The notes beneath the pieces were generated by a model. That model worked only from the letters and a program-made list of their open reading frames with translations. It did not search any database and had not been told where the DNA came from. This document shows, in pieces, positions 33,767 to 45,170 of a stretch of 64,000 nucleotides of DNA. This DNA is from Portunus trituberculatus (lineage: Eukaryota > Arthropoda > Malacostraca > Decapoda > Portunidae). The stretch lies in the NCBI RefSeq assembly GCF_017591435.1, contig NC_059301.1, positions 32,018,986 through 32,082,985 on the forward strand, read 5' to 3'. Position 1 is the first letter of the stretch. Each line of letters opens with the position of its first letter. The position numbers and the translations under genes are program-made.

Positions 33767-34163
33767 CTCTTTCACGCACTCAATCACACTCTGATATACC
33801 TCAGTAGCTACCGCCATATTATTTACAATCTGTTAACTCACAAACAAATAAAAATACTTGGTGACGGCGGGGTGGGGGAACCGTGGTGGTGGGGTGGGCC
33901 TAAGTGAGGTCAACTAATCCTCTTTCAAGGTCAACTTGACGGTTACAAGCCTAGTCTCCTCGCTCTACCAAAATACTTTTAACTCACAAACACTGATTCT
34001 AACCACTATTTCACTCTAGTCTAACACTTGCAGTACACACTTTCACTTCACTAACACTCAAAAGCACCACACACAGACACCAAGCACAAACACCACTCGC
34101 TAACTATAAAAACCACAGCCAAGAACGGAGCGCACACACAACACGTCCACTCGCCACCGCAGA

Positions 34164-34860
34164 GATGGAGTAGAACTGGAGAAAGTTAAAAAGGAAAAGG
34201 ACTTAGGAGTGACAATGGAAGAAAACAATCAACCAGTAAGCCATATTGAGAATTTTTAGAGAAACATGTAATTTGCTAAGGAATATTGGAGTAGCATTTC
34301 ACTACATGGACAAAGAAATGATGAAAAAATTGATAAGTACTATAATAAGACCCAGATTGGAATATGCAGGAGTAATGTGGACCCCTCATAAAAAGAAACA
34401 CATAAGGAAATTGGAGAGGCTACAAAAAATAGCTACAAGAATTATTCCAGAATTTGAAGGGATGACATATGAGGAGAGACTTAAGGCTATGGATCTACCA
34501 ACCCTGGAACAAAGAAGGGAGAGAGGAGACCTGATACAAGTTTATAAATTGATCAACGGAATGGACCAAGTGGATAATGAGAAACTGATCCTGAGAGAAG
34601 AAAATGACATCTGAAGCACAAGATCGCATAGTAAAAAGCTGAGAAAAGGAAGATGTCTGAGAGATATTAAAAAATATAGTTTCCCGCAGAGATGTATTGA
34701 GACGTGGAACAGTTTAAATGAAGAAATAGTGTCTGCAACGAGTTAGCATACTTTTAAATTAAGATTGGATACGTGTAGATATGGAGACGGGCCCACACGA
34801 GCATAAAGCCCAGGCCCTGTAAAACTACAACTAGGTAAATACACACGCACACACACACAC
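34164..34860 (+). mobile_element. LINE family A copy C1 (3' third)
   Basis: It starts inside ORF2 with LEKVKKEKDLGVTMEEN-type sequence. It continues through the RT-downstream segment (34246-34614) and the 3' UTR to ACTAGGTAAATACAC and (AC)n at about 34829-34860. The 5' side is cut by the CR1 element. Confidence 0.85.
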
Positions 34861-35160
34861 GGGATCCGATGCAAGTTTATAAATTGATGAATGGAATGGA
34901 TCAAGTGGATAATGAGAAACTCATCCTGAGAGAGGAATATAACATTCGAAGGAGAATGGGAAGATGTCCGAGAGGTGTTAAAAAATATAGTTTCCCGCAA
35001 AGATGTGTTGAGATGTGGAACAGTTTGAGTGAAGAAGTGATGTCACCAACGAGTGTGCATAGTTTTAAAGAAAAATTGGATAAGTATAGATATGGAGACG
35101 GGGCCACACGAGCGTAAAGCCCAGGCCATGTAAAACTACAAGTAGGTAAAACACACACAC
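34861..35160 (+). mobile_element. LINE family A copy C2 (300-bp 3' end)
   Basis: A 5'-truncated copy begins directly after the AC tail of C1 with MQVYKLMNGMDQVDNEKLIL and ends with its own AGTAGGTAAAACAC and (AC)n tail. The 82-codon frame 34869-35117 is the C-terminus of ORF2. Confidence 0.85.
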
Positions 35161-35509
35161 ACATTGAAAAATGTAAGGAGCAACTGAAATTGTTCTAGAG
35201 ATTCATAATTGGAAAAATTTGGCAAAAAAAACAATAGAAAGCTTAAAAGGAGAGAATGGGATGGTGGAAGACCCAAAAAGTATGGCAGAACTATTAAATA
35301 ATAAATTCTAGGAGGTCTTTACAAAAGAATCCAAATTTGAAAGGCCACAGGGCAATAGAGAGACCATCTATATGAAAGAGGTTAAAGTAACCAAGCTTGA
35401 AATAAAAGAGTTAGGTAATGAAGGATTTGGATGAAGGGAAGGCAGTGGGATCAGATGAAGTCTCAGGCAGAATACTGAAAGAATGTAGGGAAGAACTAGC
35501 AAGTCCTAA
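35161..35509 (+). mobile_element. LINE family A copy E, segment 1
   Basis: Immediately after the AC tail of C2 it starts in the linker region (IEKCKEQLKLF) and runs to AGCAAGTCCTAA. There a Harbinger-type MITE interrupts the phrase that continues TATATACAACATC in copies F and G. Confidence 0.85.
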
Positions 35510-36022
35510 GGCGCGTTTTTGATAGTCCACGCTTAAGGCAGCCTTAAGCCTGGCTTAAGGCTGACGTTATTTTGTGTTCTTTCATGTCCCCAAACTTGAG
35601 CCAGAGTGTAGCCCGCCTTAAGGCAGCGCCGGCCAAACTCAAGAGCAGGCTCGACTTTCCGCTAGCCAGTTGTGACGTCACATGTAAATAAACAAATGAT
35701 AAGACATGACGAATGAATGCTCCATTAGCTGCTGTTGATAGTTCTGCACCAAACTGAATGCTGTTTCAGTATCTTCTGGTATCTCTGGCAAGTCTGGAAA
35801 CGTGATGGACTGGACTGTTGATGCAGGGAGGAAAGATAAGTTACAAAGCTGCAGCATATCTTGCACTTCCTGTTCGTCCGCCATCTTTATTGTTGTCATC
35901 TGTCAGCTGGTGACTGGTCACGTGATCGAAGGTCTAGCAGGCCCGTTTTCCATTGTCCCAGGTTCTGCTTAAGCCTGCCTTAAGGCGAGGTCTAGCCGTA
36001 GGGGCATTAAAAAACGCAGCTC
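35510..36022. mobile_element. Harbinger-type MITE in LINE E
   Basis: Left end GGCGCGTTTTTGATAG and right end (complement) GAGCTGCGTTTTTTAATG are imperfect inverted repeats. The flanks are TAA and TAT, a TWA duplication as made by PIF/Harbinger elements. GCCTTAAGGC-type palindromic motifs cluster near both ends. A 73-codon minus-strand frame (35678-35899) is unrecognised. Copies F and G supply the empty site. Confidence 0.75.
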
Positions 36023-36964
36023 TATATACAACATCATAAAATGCTCAATAGAAAATGGAACAGTACAAGTAGAATGGAAAAGAGCTGAGGTGGTTCCCAT
36101 ATATAAGAGCGGAAGGAAGAACCTTTAAATTACAGACAGTTATCAAAACTAGTGTAATATGGAAGATGTTTGAAAGAATAATAAAGAAACAATGGATTGA
36201 GTTCCTTGAAGACAACAAATTAATATCAAATAGCTAATTTGGTTTTAGAAAAAGATGGGCGTGTGTAACTAATTTACTGAGTTTCTGCTCTAGAATAGTT
36301 GATAGAGTACAAGAGAGAGAGGGATGGGTTGACTGTATTTATTTGGATTTAAAAAAGGCATTTGACAAAGTGCCACATACAAGATTACTGTGGAAGTTAG
36401 AGGAGAAGAGTGGCTTAAAAGGAAGCACATTGAGAGGGATGGAAAATTATTTGAGGGGTAAAGAAATAAGGATTGTAGTTAAAGGTATTAAGTACAAGTG
36501 GAGAGCAGTAGAAACCGGAGTGCCGCAGGGTTCAGTATTAGCACCAATACTTTTCCTCATATATATAAACGACATGCCAGAGGGAGTGAACAGCTACATG
36601 AATCTGTTTGCGGATGATATGAAACTGTGCAGAGTTATAAAGCAAAAAGAGGATTGTGAAATATTGCAAGAAGACCTAAATAAAATCTGGGAATGGAGTA
36701 AAAAGTGGGAAATGGAATTCAATGTGGACAAAAGCCATGTCATGAAATGGGAAAGAGTGAAAGATGACCCGTGGGAATCTATAAGATCGAAGATGGAGTA
36801 GAACTGGAGAAAGTAAAAAAGGAAAAGGACTGGAGTGACGATGGAAGAAAACAATCAACCGGTAAGCCATATTGATAGAATCTTCAGAGAGACATATAAT
36901 TTGCTAAGGAATATTGGAGTAGCATTTCACTACATGGACAAAGAAATGATGAAATTGATAAGTA
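36023..36964 (+). mobile_element. LINE family A copy E, segment 2 (reverse transcriptase)
   Basis: The RT continues with the frame at 36343-36801: DLKKAFDKVPHTRLLWKLEE, TGVPQGSVLAPILF and LFADDMKLC. It ends at AAATTGATAAGTA, where Tigger element E is inserted. Small deletions disrupt the frame before and after. Confidence 0.85.
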
Positions 36965-37922
36965 CAGCAATTGCTCATGTATCCGGATTATAGCAGCCAA
37001 GGCCCTGGCGGATACACAAAATATCCAGATACGTGGAATTTCCTCTCCCAACCCCTTATAAATTGAGAAAAAACATGTACATAACCAAAATGGGTAAGAA
37101 AACAATGAATGAAAGCACATTAAATGATTGTGTATACAATAATGACTTCCTGGAGAATGATAGAATGATAACACATCAGATACCTGCTTCTCTAGAAAAT
37201 GTGAGGGTTGGGAAGGTCTCATCAGCAGCTTCATGGCAATCTGCTGTTTCACTGCTGAACTGGACACTACCTGAGTTATTATTAGTGTGTTGAAGTGAGA
37301 TAATGATAGTGAAGTATTTATTGTTTGTCTAGTACAGCTTTCTACCTGTCTCAACACAATTTTTTGTAATAGTGTTATTGTGAGAGCTGTCATTGTAAAG
37401 TTGTGATGATGAAGGCAGTAAGAAAAAAAAAGTGTTTGAAGAGATCATAACAGTCTAATGATATAGGGAAGATGGTGGAAAAGCCTGACAGTGAGGCATG
37501 GGTGAGGCAGAGTCTTGGAGTGGGAGATAACACGCATGACAAAGGGGAGAGGGGAGGGCCAGAATTGAAAGTCCAGCTGTCTCACAACAATACATTTGTT
37601 TGTTTGTTTCTAGTTATCTTCTCTTCTTGATGTTTCTCATTCTAATTCTCATCAACTTATACCTGTCAGGCAAAAATTAGAGAGCTAAATGACACACCTC
37701 CCTACTTGACTCCTGGCCAAGTATTGTGTAGGGTGTGAGTCAGGCTATGACACAATCACACAAGACATTTAAAAATTGCTTCCTGACGGAAAGGTTATTT
37801 AATTATCAAAAAATAAACGACAGAGCAGCTCATCTTGGCCATTTGATACTTGGAAGTTCTACCTTGGAGCGTCTCACAGAGAAATGTAAGCAAACAACTG
37901 AAACACTTTTCGCTGCTAGGCT

Positions 37923-38001
<79 letters not shown>

Positions 38002-38020
38002 CATACATACACACACACAC
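37923..38020. repeat. (TA)n-(CATA)n-(CA)n compound microsatellite
   Basis: About 38 TA units (37923-37999) pass into CATA and then CA repeats ending at about 38020. The 5' end of a LINE abuts the CA part directly. Confidence 0.9.
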
Positions 38021-38203
38021 ATCAACCCGCAAACAGCTGATACCCGTAAACATGGCGGAAGCAAGAAGGGATTCGTTTGTGGGTTTTTTGGATTCCCCAG
38101 GACTGAGGGAGGTGAGTTTGGACAGAAGAATTGAGAATATGGAGAAAAGAATTGGAACAATAGTGGTAATAGAGAAAATGAGGCCTTCCGTAAGGAAGTC
38201 GTA

Positions 38204-39043
38204 ATGCTTACCAGGGAAAATGCCAAGTTGTTGATACAAGAGTTGAAATTGGAAAGTAACAATGCACTCCTGGGAAAACAATGTCAGGAGTTAACTGTAA
38301 AAATAACCAGGATGGAAAGAAAACTAAAAGAAGGAGAGAAGAAAAGTAAACAAAGTGTGGAAGTGGTGGACAAAAGCGAGGGATTAAAAGACCAGACAAA
38401 GGAGCAGATAAGGAAGAAAGACATAAGAGTATCATATACTAACATAGACGGCTTCCTATCAAAAAGTTTAGAGTGTAGGGACCATCTGATAAGGGATAAA
38501 CCAGATATTATGTGTATAGTGGAGACTATATTGAGACTGAATATACAAATAGATTGGTTTGGAGGGGGAAATTATAGAATGTGGAGAAAAGATAGAGTGA
38601 ATAAAAGTGGAGGTGGAATAATTGTGTTAACAAGAAAAGACTTAATAGTGCAAAATGTGTGCCTTGGAAGAGACGATGAGGAAGTTGTGGGTGTGGTGGT
38701 GACTGATGGAAGGCAAGATATTGTAACTGTGTATGTACCACCAAAAACAAGTGCATGGTCAAATGATCAGTATAATTGTATGGTGGAAAGCACATTAGAA
38801 AGAATGAGAAATGAAGCTGCAAAAAAAGCAAAAATGGTTATAGTTGGAGATTTCAACTGTAAAGATGTCAATTGGGAAGAATTTGAAGTGGGGAATGGTG
38901 GAGAATGGGGTGAGCAGCTATTAAATTATACGGTGGGAAATTTGATGACACAGTGGGTGAGGCATCCAATAAGGGGAAGGAGGGGTGATGCCCCGTTGAG
39001 ACTGGACTTGATATTCACAAAAGGGAGTAATTCTAGAAAATGA
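38204..39043 (+). CDS. LINE family B coiled coil plus endonuclease frame
   Basis: This 279-codon frame joins a coiled-coil stretch (LIQELKLESNNALLGKQCQE) directly to an endonuclease: ...SYTNIDGFLSKSLECRDHL, DKPDIMCIVETIL, GGGIIVLTRKD, YVPPKTSAW, MVIVGDFNCKDVNWEE and RLDLIFTKG. The RRM segment present in family A ORF1 is missing, so this may be a deletion fusion. The Asn, Glu, Asp and GDFN positions of the fold are visible. The frame ends before the final SDH block, which appears shifted at about 39075. Confidence 0.75.
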   Translation: MLTRENAKLLIQELKLESNNALLGKQCQELTVKITRMERKLKEGEKKSKQSVEVVDKSEGLKDQTKEQIRKKDIRVSYTNIDGFLSKSLECRDHLIRDKPDIMCIVETILRLNIQIDWFGGGNYRMWRKDRVNKSGGGIIVLTRKDLIVQNVCLGRDDEEVVGVVVTDGRQDIVTVYVPPKTSAWSNDQYNCMVESTLERMRNEAAKKAKMVIVGDFNCKDVNWEEFEVGNGGEWGEQLLNYTVGNLMTQWVRHPIRGRRGDAPLRLDLIFTKGSNSRK

Positions 39044-39215
39044 GATTGAGCATGAATGTCCTTTGGGGAGGAGTGATCATGAATTATTGAAATTTGAGGT
39101 AAAGGTGGGGTTCAGCAAAGATAATGAAGTTGGATACAAGGAGGAATGCTTAAATTATGCTAAGGGAAGATATAAGGAGTTGAGAAATTATTTTTGAAAT
39201 CTGGATTGGTCCGAA

Positions 39216-41184
39216 ATGTACCAGGAAACAAACATGCAGTTAAAATATGAAAAATTTATGGAAATATATAGTGAGGCCGCAGAGAACTTTGTGCCAAAAT
39301 ATACTAAGAAAAGCTTAAAGGGAGATCAATGGTTTAACAAAACCTGTGACAAGGCAAAAAGGGAGAAGGAAAAGGCATGGGAAAAATTCAACAGAAATAA
39401 TGAGGAAGTGGAGAGACAAGCATATAGGAATGTAAGAAATAAATATGTTCAAGTGAGAAGAAGGGCACAACAAGAATTTGAACAGAGAATAGTGGAGAAT
39501 TGTGAAAGTGATCCCAAAATGTTTTATAAATTCATTAATAGTAAATTACAGAAAAAAGAAACACTTGATCGATTAAAGGTTGGGGATTATATATATGAAG
39601 ATACAAGTGTCATTGTTGAAAAATTGAATGAGAATTTCTGCTAAGTATTCACAGAATTCAATCGACGGATGTTACCTGTGACAAGATGGATACAAGAAAT
39701 TATTGTAACAAAGAGTGACATTGCAAAAGTTTTGAGTCAATTAGATGTTAGCAAGGCAATGGGACCAGATGGTGTGTCTGGAAGAATGTTAAAAGAATGT
39801 CAAGAGCAGTTGCTAGATCCAATTTTAGATTTAACAAGAACATCTATAAACATGGGACAGGTGCCAGTAGAATGGAAAAGGGCAAATGTAGTACCAATCT
39901 ACAAAAGTGGATGTTGCATGGAACCATTGAATTATAGACCTGTTTCATTGACCAGCATTATGTGTAAGATATGTGAAGAAGTGATCAAAAGCAAGTGGTG
40001 TGAGTTGCTGGAAAACAAAGAAATACTAAGTGAGAAACAGTTTGGCTTTAGAAAAGGGAAATCGTGTGTATCAAATTTGCTGTTTCTACTCAAGAGTAGT
40101 CGATATTTTACAAGAGAGAGATGGATGGGTTAATTGTGTATACCTAGACTTAAAAAAAGCATTTGATAAAGTACCACATAACAGATTGATGTGGAAGTTA
40201 AGTAGTATCGGAGGAATAAGGGGAAATCTGACGGAGTGGATGAGAAATTATTTGACAGGTAGAGAAATGAGGACGGTAGTGAAGGGAGTGAAGTCAGAGT
40301 GGAGGAAGGTAACCAGTGGAGTTCCCCAAGGTTCAATGCTTGATCCCATCATGTTTCTGATCTATATAAATGACATGCCAGAGGGAGTGAGAAGTTATAT
40401 GAATATGTTTGCAGATGATGCAAAGATTATGAGGAGAGTGAGGAATATGCATGACTGTAATATACTGCAGAAGGACTTGGATAAAATATATGAATGGAGC
40501 AGGACGTGGCAAATAGAATTCAATACCAACAAAAGCTGTGTAATGAGAATGGGTAGAACTAAATATAGCTGGGGGGGAAGACTGTAATTGAAGTCAGTGA
40601 AGAAAAAGACGGGAGTGACTGTACAGAGTAATCTGTCTCCAGAAAAGCACATTAATAGAATATTTGGAAAAATGTATAGTATGCTCCAAAGTATAGGATG
40701 GGCATTTAATTACCTGGACGGGAACATGATAAAGAAAATATTGACCACCCTGATTAGGCCACAGTTGGAATATGCATCAGTAATTTGGTCACCATACATG
40801 AAGAAACATGTCAAGAAACTGGAAAGAGTACAGAGGTTAGCAACAAGAATGATACCAGACTTTAAGGAGGTACCATATGAGGAGAGGTTAAGCAGGTTGG
40901 AAGAAAGAAGAGTCAGAGGGGATATGATAATAATGTTAGAAATAGTACATGGAGTGGACATTTTGGATAGGGAGAACCTGACCACGATGGCATCCAGTAA
41001 TTACCTAAGAGGACACCCAAAGAAAATACTGAAAGATTCCTGCACGAGCGACATCAAGAAATATAGCTTCCTGTATCCGAGCATTGATGCATGGAACAAA
41101 CTGAGCGTGGATGTGGTGTGTGCAGCGAGTGTCAGTCAAATGAAGGAAAAATTGGACAAGTGTGGACAAAGAGACAGGACATAG
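39216..41184 (+). pseudogene. LINE family B ORF2 linker, reverse transcriptase and C-terminus
   Basis: Four successive frames cover one former reading frame: linker 39216-39644, RT N-terminal half 39669-40133 (MGPDGVSGRMLKECQEQLL; NYRPVSLTSIMCK), RT C-terminal half 40030-40587 (YLDLKKAFDKVPHNRLMW; SGVPQGSMLDPIMF; MFADDAKIM), and 40588-41184 (LEYASVIWSPYMKKHVKKLE to the DRT end). Three frameshifts separate them, so the copy is inactive but young-looking. Confidence 0.8.
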
Positions 41185-41268
41185 AGAGCTACGGCTCGGG
41201 TCCTGTAATCACAAATAGGTAAATACACACACACACAGATATATTTACATCTACTTATGAAGATGCTA

Positions 41269-42081
41269 CAGGTTGAACCTCCTTAATCCGGTATATTTTC
41301 ATCCGTCAACACCTATAATCCGGCAAAATTTTTGTGTACCGGAATTTTTGAATTGGCCAGAGTAATTTGCCGGACCGCCGCTAGGACGTGGCGGCACTGT
41401 ACTGTGTTTTGAAGCCCGGGCATTCTGGGTCAAATTTAGATCAGTACCACGCTGCCGCTCATTGCAAGCACCACCCCCCCCAAGTGTATAAACATTTTTT
41501 TCTGTAATATTTGCCCCTAAACATGGCTTCCAAGCGACCAGGAAGTGATATTATTGTGTGTGAACCAAAGAAAAAGCACAAACATATGACAATATAAGTG
41601 CAACAGAAAGTGGACCTATTGAGGAAGCTAGATAAAGGTATTTCAGTGCGGAGCCTATGCCAACAGTACAACATTGGCTCATCAACCGTCTATGATATAA
41701 AAAAGCAAAAGAATCAACTTCTCAAGTTTTACAGTGAGTGTGAGAGCAAGAACATGGAGGTTCGTAGAACACTTAAGGAGGGTAAAAGCAGTGATTTAGA
41801 CAGTGCTCTCATACAGTGGTTTAAACTTCAGCGCTCTGGTAACGTCCCTGTGTCTGGCGAGATGCTAATGGCGCAAGCAAAATTTTCCATACTGAACTTA
41901 ATTTACAACAACGTGTTTTTCTATATACTTCTACATGTATATTTTCATGTACAACTATCATATATCAAAACAATGTTACAGCTACACTTGTATAATGCAG
42001 GGTAAGTATATAGAGGGTGTTTTAGGGACCACCTATAGTTTGGAATTTTCCATAGTTGCCGGATTTGGGAGGTTCAACCTG
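41269..42081 (+). mobile_element. Small Tigger element T4 with transposase remnant
   Basis: Ends CAGGTTGAACCTCC and GGGAGGTTCAACCTG form an inverted repeat, with TA before and CA (decayed TA) after. At 41524 a coding remnant starts MASKRPGSDIIV; one stop later it gives QQKVDLLRKLDKGISVRSLC and YNIGSSTVYDIKKQKNQLL, a CENP-B/Jerky-type HTH. It ends near 41890 before any catalytic domain. Confidence 0.85.
41524..41905 (+). pseudogene. Tigger/Jerky-type transposase N-terminus in T4
   Basis: Two DNA-binding modules are visible: the first HTH (ISVRSLCQQYNIGSSTVYDI) and the start of the second CENP-B box (DLDSALIQWFKLQRSGNVPV). A TAA at 41595-41597 interrupts the frame after KKHKHMTI. The protein is cut off after MLMAQAKF, typical for deletion derivatives. 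Confidence 0.75.
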
Positions 42082-42427
42082 CATTAAGTTGAGATTATAG
42101 CATCATTCCAATTAGGAAGAAAAAAATTTTTATTATAAAAGTTTTGGTTAGAAACCATAGATCTTAATTTGGCTAAAAGTTGAAGCTAGAGGAAAACGGT
42201 ATGTCCTGTCTGGTGCAAGACGACGGAAAGAATTGACAGAACAGTACAAAACCAAGGGAAATCGTTGAAGATGACAGAAAAAGTGTTAGTGTGATGCCGC
42301 CTAAGTGCTGTGCTGCCTAGTGGGATCGAGGGATCACTCACGCAGTAAGTTTGAATATACTTTGGGGGCAGCTCCGGATAGTAGCAAAATCCGGATAATG
42401 GCGATCCGGATACGCGGGCGATTAGTG

Positions 42428-42853
42428 TACTATAATAAGACCCAGATTGGAATATGCAGGAGTAGTGTGGACCCCTCATAAAAAGAAACACATAAGGAAG
42501 TTGGAGAGACTACAAAAAATGGCTACAAGAATGGTTCCAGAATTTGAAGGGATGACATATGAGGAGAGACTAAAGGCTATGGATCTACCACCCTTGAACA
42601 GAGAAGGGAGAGAGGGGATCTCATACAAGTTTATAAATTGATCAACGGAATGGACCAAGTGGATAATGAGAAATTGATCCTGAGAGAAGAATATGACATT
42701 CGAAGCACAAGATCGCATAATAAAAAGCTGAGAAAGGGAAGATGTCTGAGAGATGTTGAAAAATATAGTTTCCCACAAAGATGTGTTGAGACATCGAACA
42801 GTTTGAGTGAAGAAGTGGTGTCAGCAACGAGTTCATAGTTTTAAAGAAAAATT
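42428..42853 (+). mobile_element. LINE family A copy E, segment 3
   Basis: After the Tigger TA the LINE continues with PRLEYAGVVWTPHKKKHIRK through the RT-downstream segment to TTTTAAAGAAAAATT. DIRS copy 2 is joined there; the following GGATAAG reappears at 47835. Confidence 0.88.
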
Positions 42854-43220
42854 ATAAAGTATACGAGACTTACCATAGGTCAATTGAAGTATGCTTTGGA
42901 TTTTAGGAGTCAAATCACCTCTGCCGTAGTGGAGATTTTTACATGAGATAATCCATCCGCGCACTGGCCAGTCAGACTTCAAAGCCACAAACACCCATAT
43001 GATATCAGCTAACATGTTATTAATCATAAATACAAGTAATCCTTGTAAAACATTTGAACAAGGGTGGGAAGTGGTGGGCATGTAAAAATCTCCACTACAG
43101 CAGAGGTGATTTGACTTCTAAAATCCAAAGTATACTTCAATTGACCTACGGTAAGTCTCGTATACTTTATAATTTTAATTCGTCAAATCACCTTCTGCCA
43201 CTTGGAAGTTCCTACATGAG
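42854..43220. repeat. DIRS left terminus and internal complementary region
   Basis: Bases 42854-42947 recur inverted at 43078-43170, and the right terminus 47784-47828 recurs inverted at 43178-43220. The two inverted copies are fused by AATTTTA, so this internal block reads like the junction of a circle made by joining the element's ends. That is the defining layout of DIRS elements. Confidence 0.85.
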
Positions 43221-43477
43221 GCTTTAAAGCCATGTGGGTGTCGTGCCTAAAGAACTACCTCTCAAAAGCATTGTGATATGGGATCAAAAACCACGATTCT
43301 GCATTGGAAATTTCATTATACATAAATTCATTATCACATGAAGTTCACTACCCATTACAATTGAACTTCTATACCAAATTTCAAATACATCTGTATTTTA
43401 AGAGAGTAACAAAACCAATCTGACAATTCCAACTTCTGCCACACTACCTTTGTCCCAATAAACTTGCAAAAGTAATT

Positions 43478-44134
43478 TTAAGCAATTTTTTTCAATATCC
43501 AAACATAAGAATACAATTTTAACACAAAGAGTAACCAACCTACTCCAACACTGCTTCTTGAAAAGAGTACTTTTTTAACAATTTGTTTGTCATAGTTCTT
43601 TGCAAAAATACTTTCTTGTGTCCATCCTGCTTTGGACATAATACAAGCGATGGGTATTGACATAACCTTGGCTTTAGATACTGCAGCAGGTCTAACACTG
43701 CCTGCTGTAAATCTTGATGTATCCACTCCTGACTTATAAAACATTGTTTTAATCCATCGGGATATGGAATCTTTAGTAACCGGCTTGTGTGGTTTAATGT
43801 AACTGATGAGTAATGTATCGTTGAACTGGGAAAACTCCTGTCTGAGTCCCTCAGTTCTTTCCAAATGATGTTTCAATGTTGCACAAACACATAAACGTGA
43901 GTCCCTAGAATATGCTTGAAATTTAATAGTCCGTATATTAAATGTAGGCCTACACTGCTTAACGTTTCCCCTTAAATAAAGTGAAATGAAATCTTTATCT
44001 ATGTGCATACCCTGTGTACACAACAGATGCAAAGTTTGTATTCTGGCTGCTTGAGTCAATGCCATTAGCATAACCAATTTCAACGACAAATCCTTAAGTG
44101 TCAAAATGTGGAAAGGATACATAGATGTTAACAT
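43478..44134 (-). CDS. DIRS tyrosine recombinase, catalytic part
   Basis: This 218-codon frame contains LMALTQAARIQTLHLL, with the first catalytic Arg, and TKDSISRWIKTMFYKSGVD. It continues FTAGSVRPAAVSKAK, the HxxR block, where Gly stands in the usual His place. The C-terminal SIFAKNYDKQIVKK contains the presumed nucleophilic Tyr. Recombinases of this type integrate a circular DNA copy at short shared sequences. N-terminal sequence continues upstream (44274-44470) in a shifted frame. Confidence 0.8.
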   Translation of the reverse strand: MLTSMYPFHILTLKDLSLKLVMLMALTQAARIQTLHLLCTQGMHIDKDFISLYLRGNVKQCRPTFNIRTIKFQAYSRDSRLCVCATLKHHLERTEGLRQEFSQFNDTLLISYIKPHKPVTKDSISRWIKTMFYKSGVDTSRFTAGSVRPAAVSKAKVMSIPIACIMSKAGWTQESIFAKNYDKQIVKKVLFSRSSVGVGWLLFVLKLYSYVWILKKIA

Positions 44135-44273
44135 TGTCAGAATTGGCTGAACATCTCATGTTTCCATGTATCTAGTTGATGGTGGTCTTAGGTTAAATAT
44201 GTCCTTCATGAACCTGATAATGGATGATTACCCGCTCTGCATCCATTCATGACAATCCCTAGTGTTGACCGAC

Positions 44274-45096
44274 TCAACTCACATTCCTGTTGAAAGTTTC
44301 AGATAGAAAATTTATGATGCTTGAGACAGTGGGATCAAATGGACTAACGTCCCATATATTACAAAACTGTGTCCATCTCTTAAGGTGTGGTCTATATTGT
44401 TTCCCCGTCCCAGGTTTCCATGAGGCCAGGATGATGTCCGCACCTTCCTCAGAAATACCTCTGCTTCGCAGGTGCTGCCTGATAGAAGGCACGCCATAAG
44501 TTGAGTGTGCCTCATCATCAGATGTTCTTCCCCTGAAGATGGGTTTACTAGCACCTCTCTCTTTTGCGTGATGAGGCGAGGGTGATCTATCAGCATCCTG
44601 ACTAGTGTGCCCATCCATGGTTGTGATAACCACAGCGGGACCACCATCCACACTCTCACCTCTTCTGCACTTCTGCAGATACCTAGCGATCAGTGAAAAG
44701 GGTGGAAAGATGTATGAAAGCTTAAATCTAGACCAGTTTAAAGTGAATGCATCCAAATATGTTGCACCTGGATCTGGGTTCCAAAAGCAATAGCAAGGTA
44801 GTTGTTTATTGAGCCTTGATGCAAATAAGTCAATCACCGGAGTACCAAAAATAACATAACTGTTGGAAAATAGTAACATTGAGTTTCCATTCATGTCCAT
44901 CCTTAACTAATCGAGACGCCGAATCCGCCAACGTGTTCACCATTCCTCGGATGTGAGAACATGTTATCCAAGCATCATATGTGATGCACCAATCCCAAAT
45001 ATTGGTGGCTATCTCATTACAAATACTAGATTTTATGCCACCCATTTGATTAACATAAGTCATTGCAGTAGTGTTTTCCTTTGAGAATTGGAGCAA
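44274..45096 (-). pseudogene. DIRS RNase H end and recombinase N-terminal region
   Basis: Frames at 45096-44830 (EIATNIWDWCITYDAWITCS; HIRGMVNTLADSASRL) are the end of RNase H. The frame 44900-44274 has VIDLFASRLNKQLPCYCFWN and YIFPPFSLIARYL, typical of the DIRS polymerase C-terminus, then a linker and a recombinase SAM-like domain (RSRGISEEGADIILASWKPG). Confidence 0.75.
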
Positions 45097-45170
45097 ACAC
45101 TTGCTAAACTAATAGAATGGCCTTAAGCTCCAATGCATTAATGTGCATTAATCTCTCTTCAGCTGATCAA

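Larger units (their letters stand above)
29480..34163 (-). mobile_element. CR1-like LINE, minus strand, nearly complete
   Basis: Read right to left it has a 5' UTR (34163 to about 33770), ORF1 (about 33766-32674), ORF2 (about 32550-29790) and a 3' UTR ending near 29480. It differs from the ACTAGGTAAATAC families: its RT reads YLDFSKAFDKVPHRRL and its 3' end is a short TTATG-type repeat. Many stops and shifts indicate an old copy. The 5' border is set where LINE C1 begins at 34164. Confidence 0.8.
38021..41240 (+). mobile_element. CR1-group LINE family B, probably with its 5' end
   Basis: It begins beside a CA microsatellite, has an ATG at 38052 (MAEARRDSFVGFLDSPG), and ends with AAATAGGTAAATACACACAC at about 41212-41238. 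Endonuclease, RT and C-terminal regions are in order and more open than in most copies. It is the plus-strand relative of the LINE at 18761-21190. An AC run on both sides suggests insertion into (AC)n. Confidence 0.85.
36965..42427. mobile_element. Tigger-type element E hosting further insertions
   Basis: The left end CAGCAATTGCTCATGTATCC and the complement of the right end CACTAATCGCCCGCGTATCC share the TATCCGGAT core. TA flanks both sides (36963-36964, 42428-42429). LINE E continues exactly across. Subterminal ATCCGGAT motifs repeat at both ends. Its own DNA is about 36965-37922 and 42084-42427, with no recognisable transposase; the rest is a microsatellite, LINE B and the smaller element T4. 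Confidence 0.75.

Noticed and set aside
36884..37393. 169-codon minus-strand frame
   Set aside because: Crosses a LINE/Tigger border and shows no motif; chance frame.
37735..38281. Tyr-Ile repeat proteins on both strands
   Set aside because: Direct translation of the TA microsatellite.
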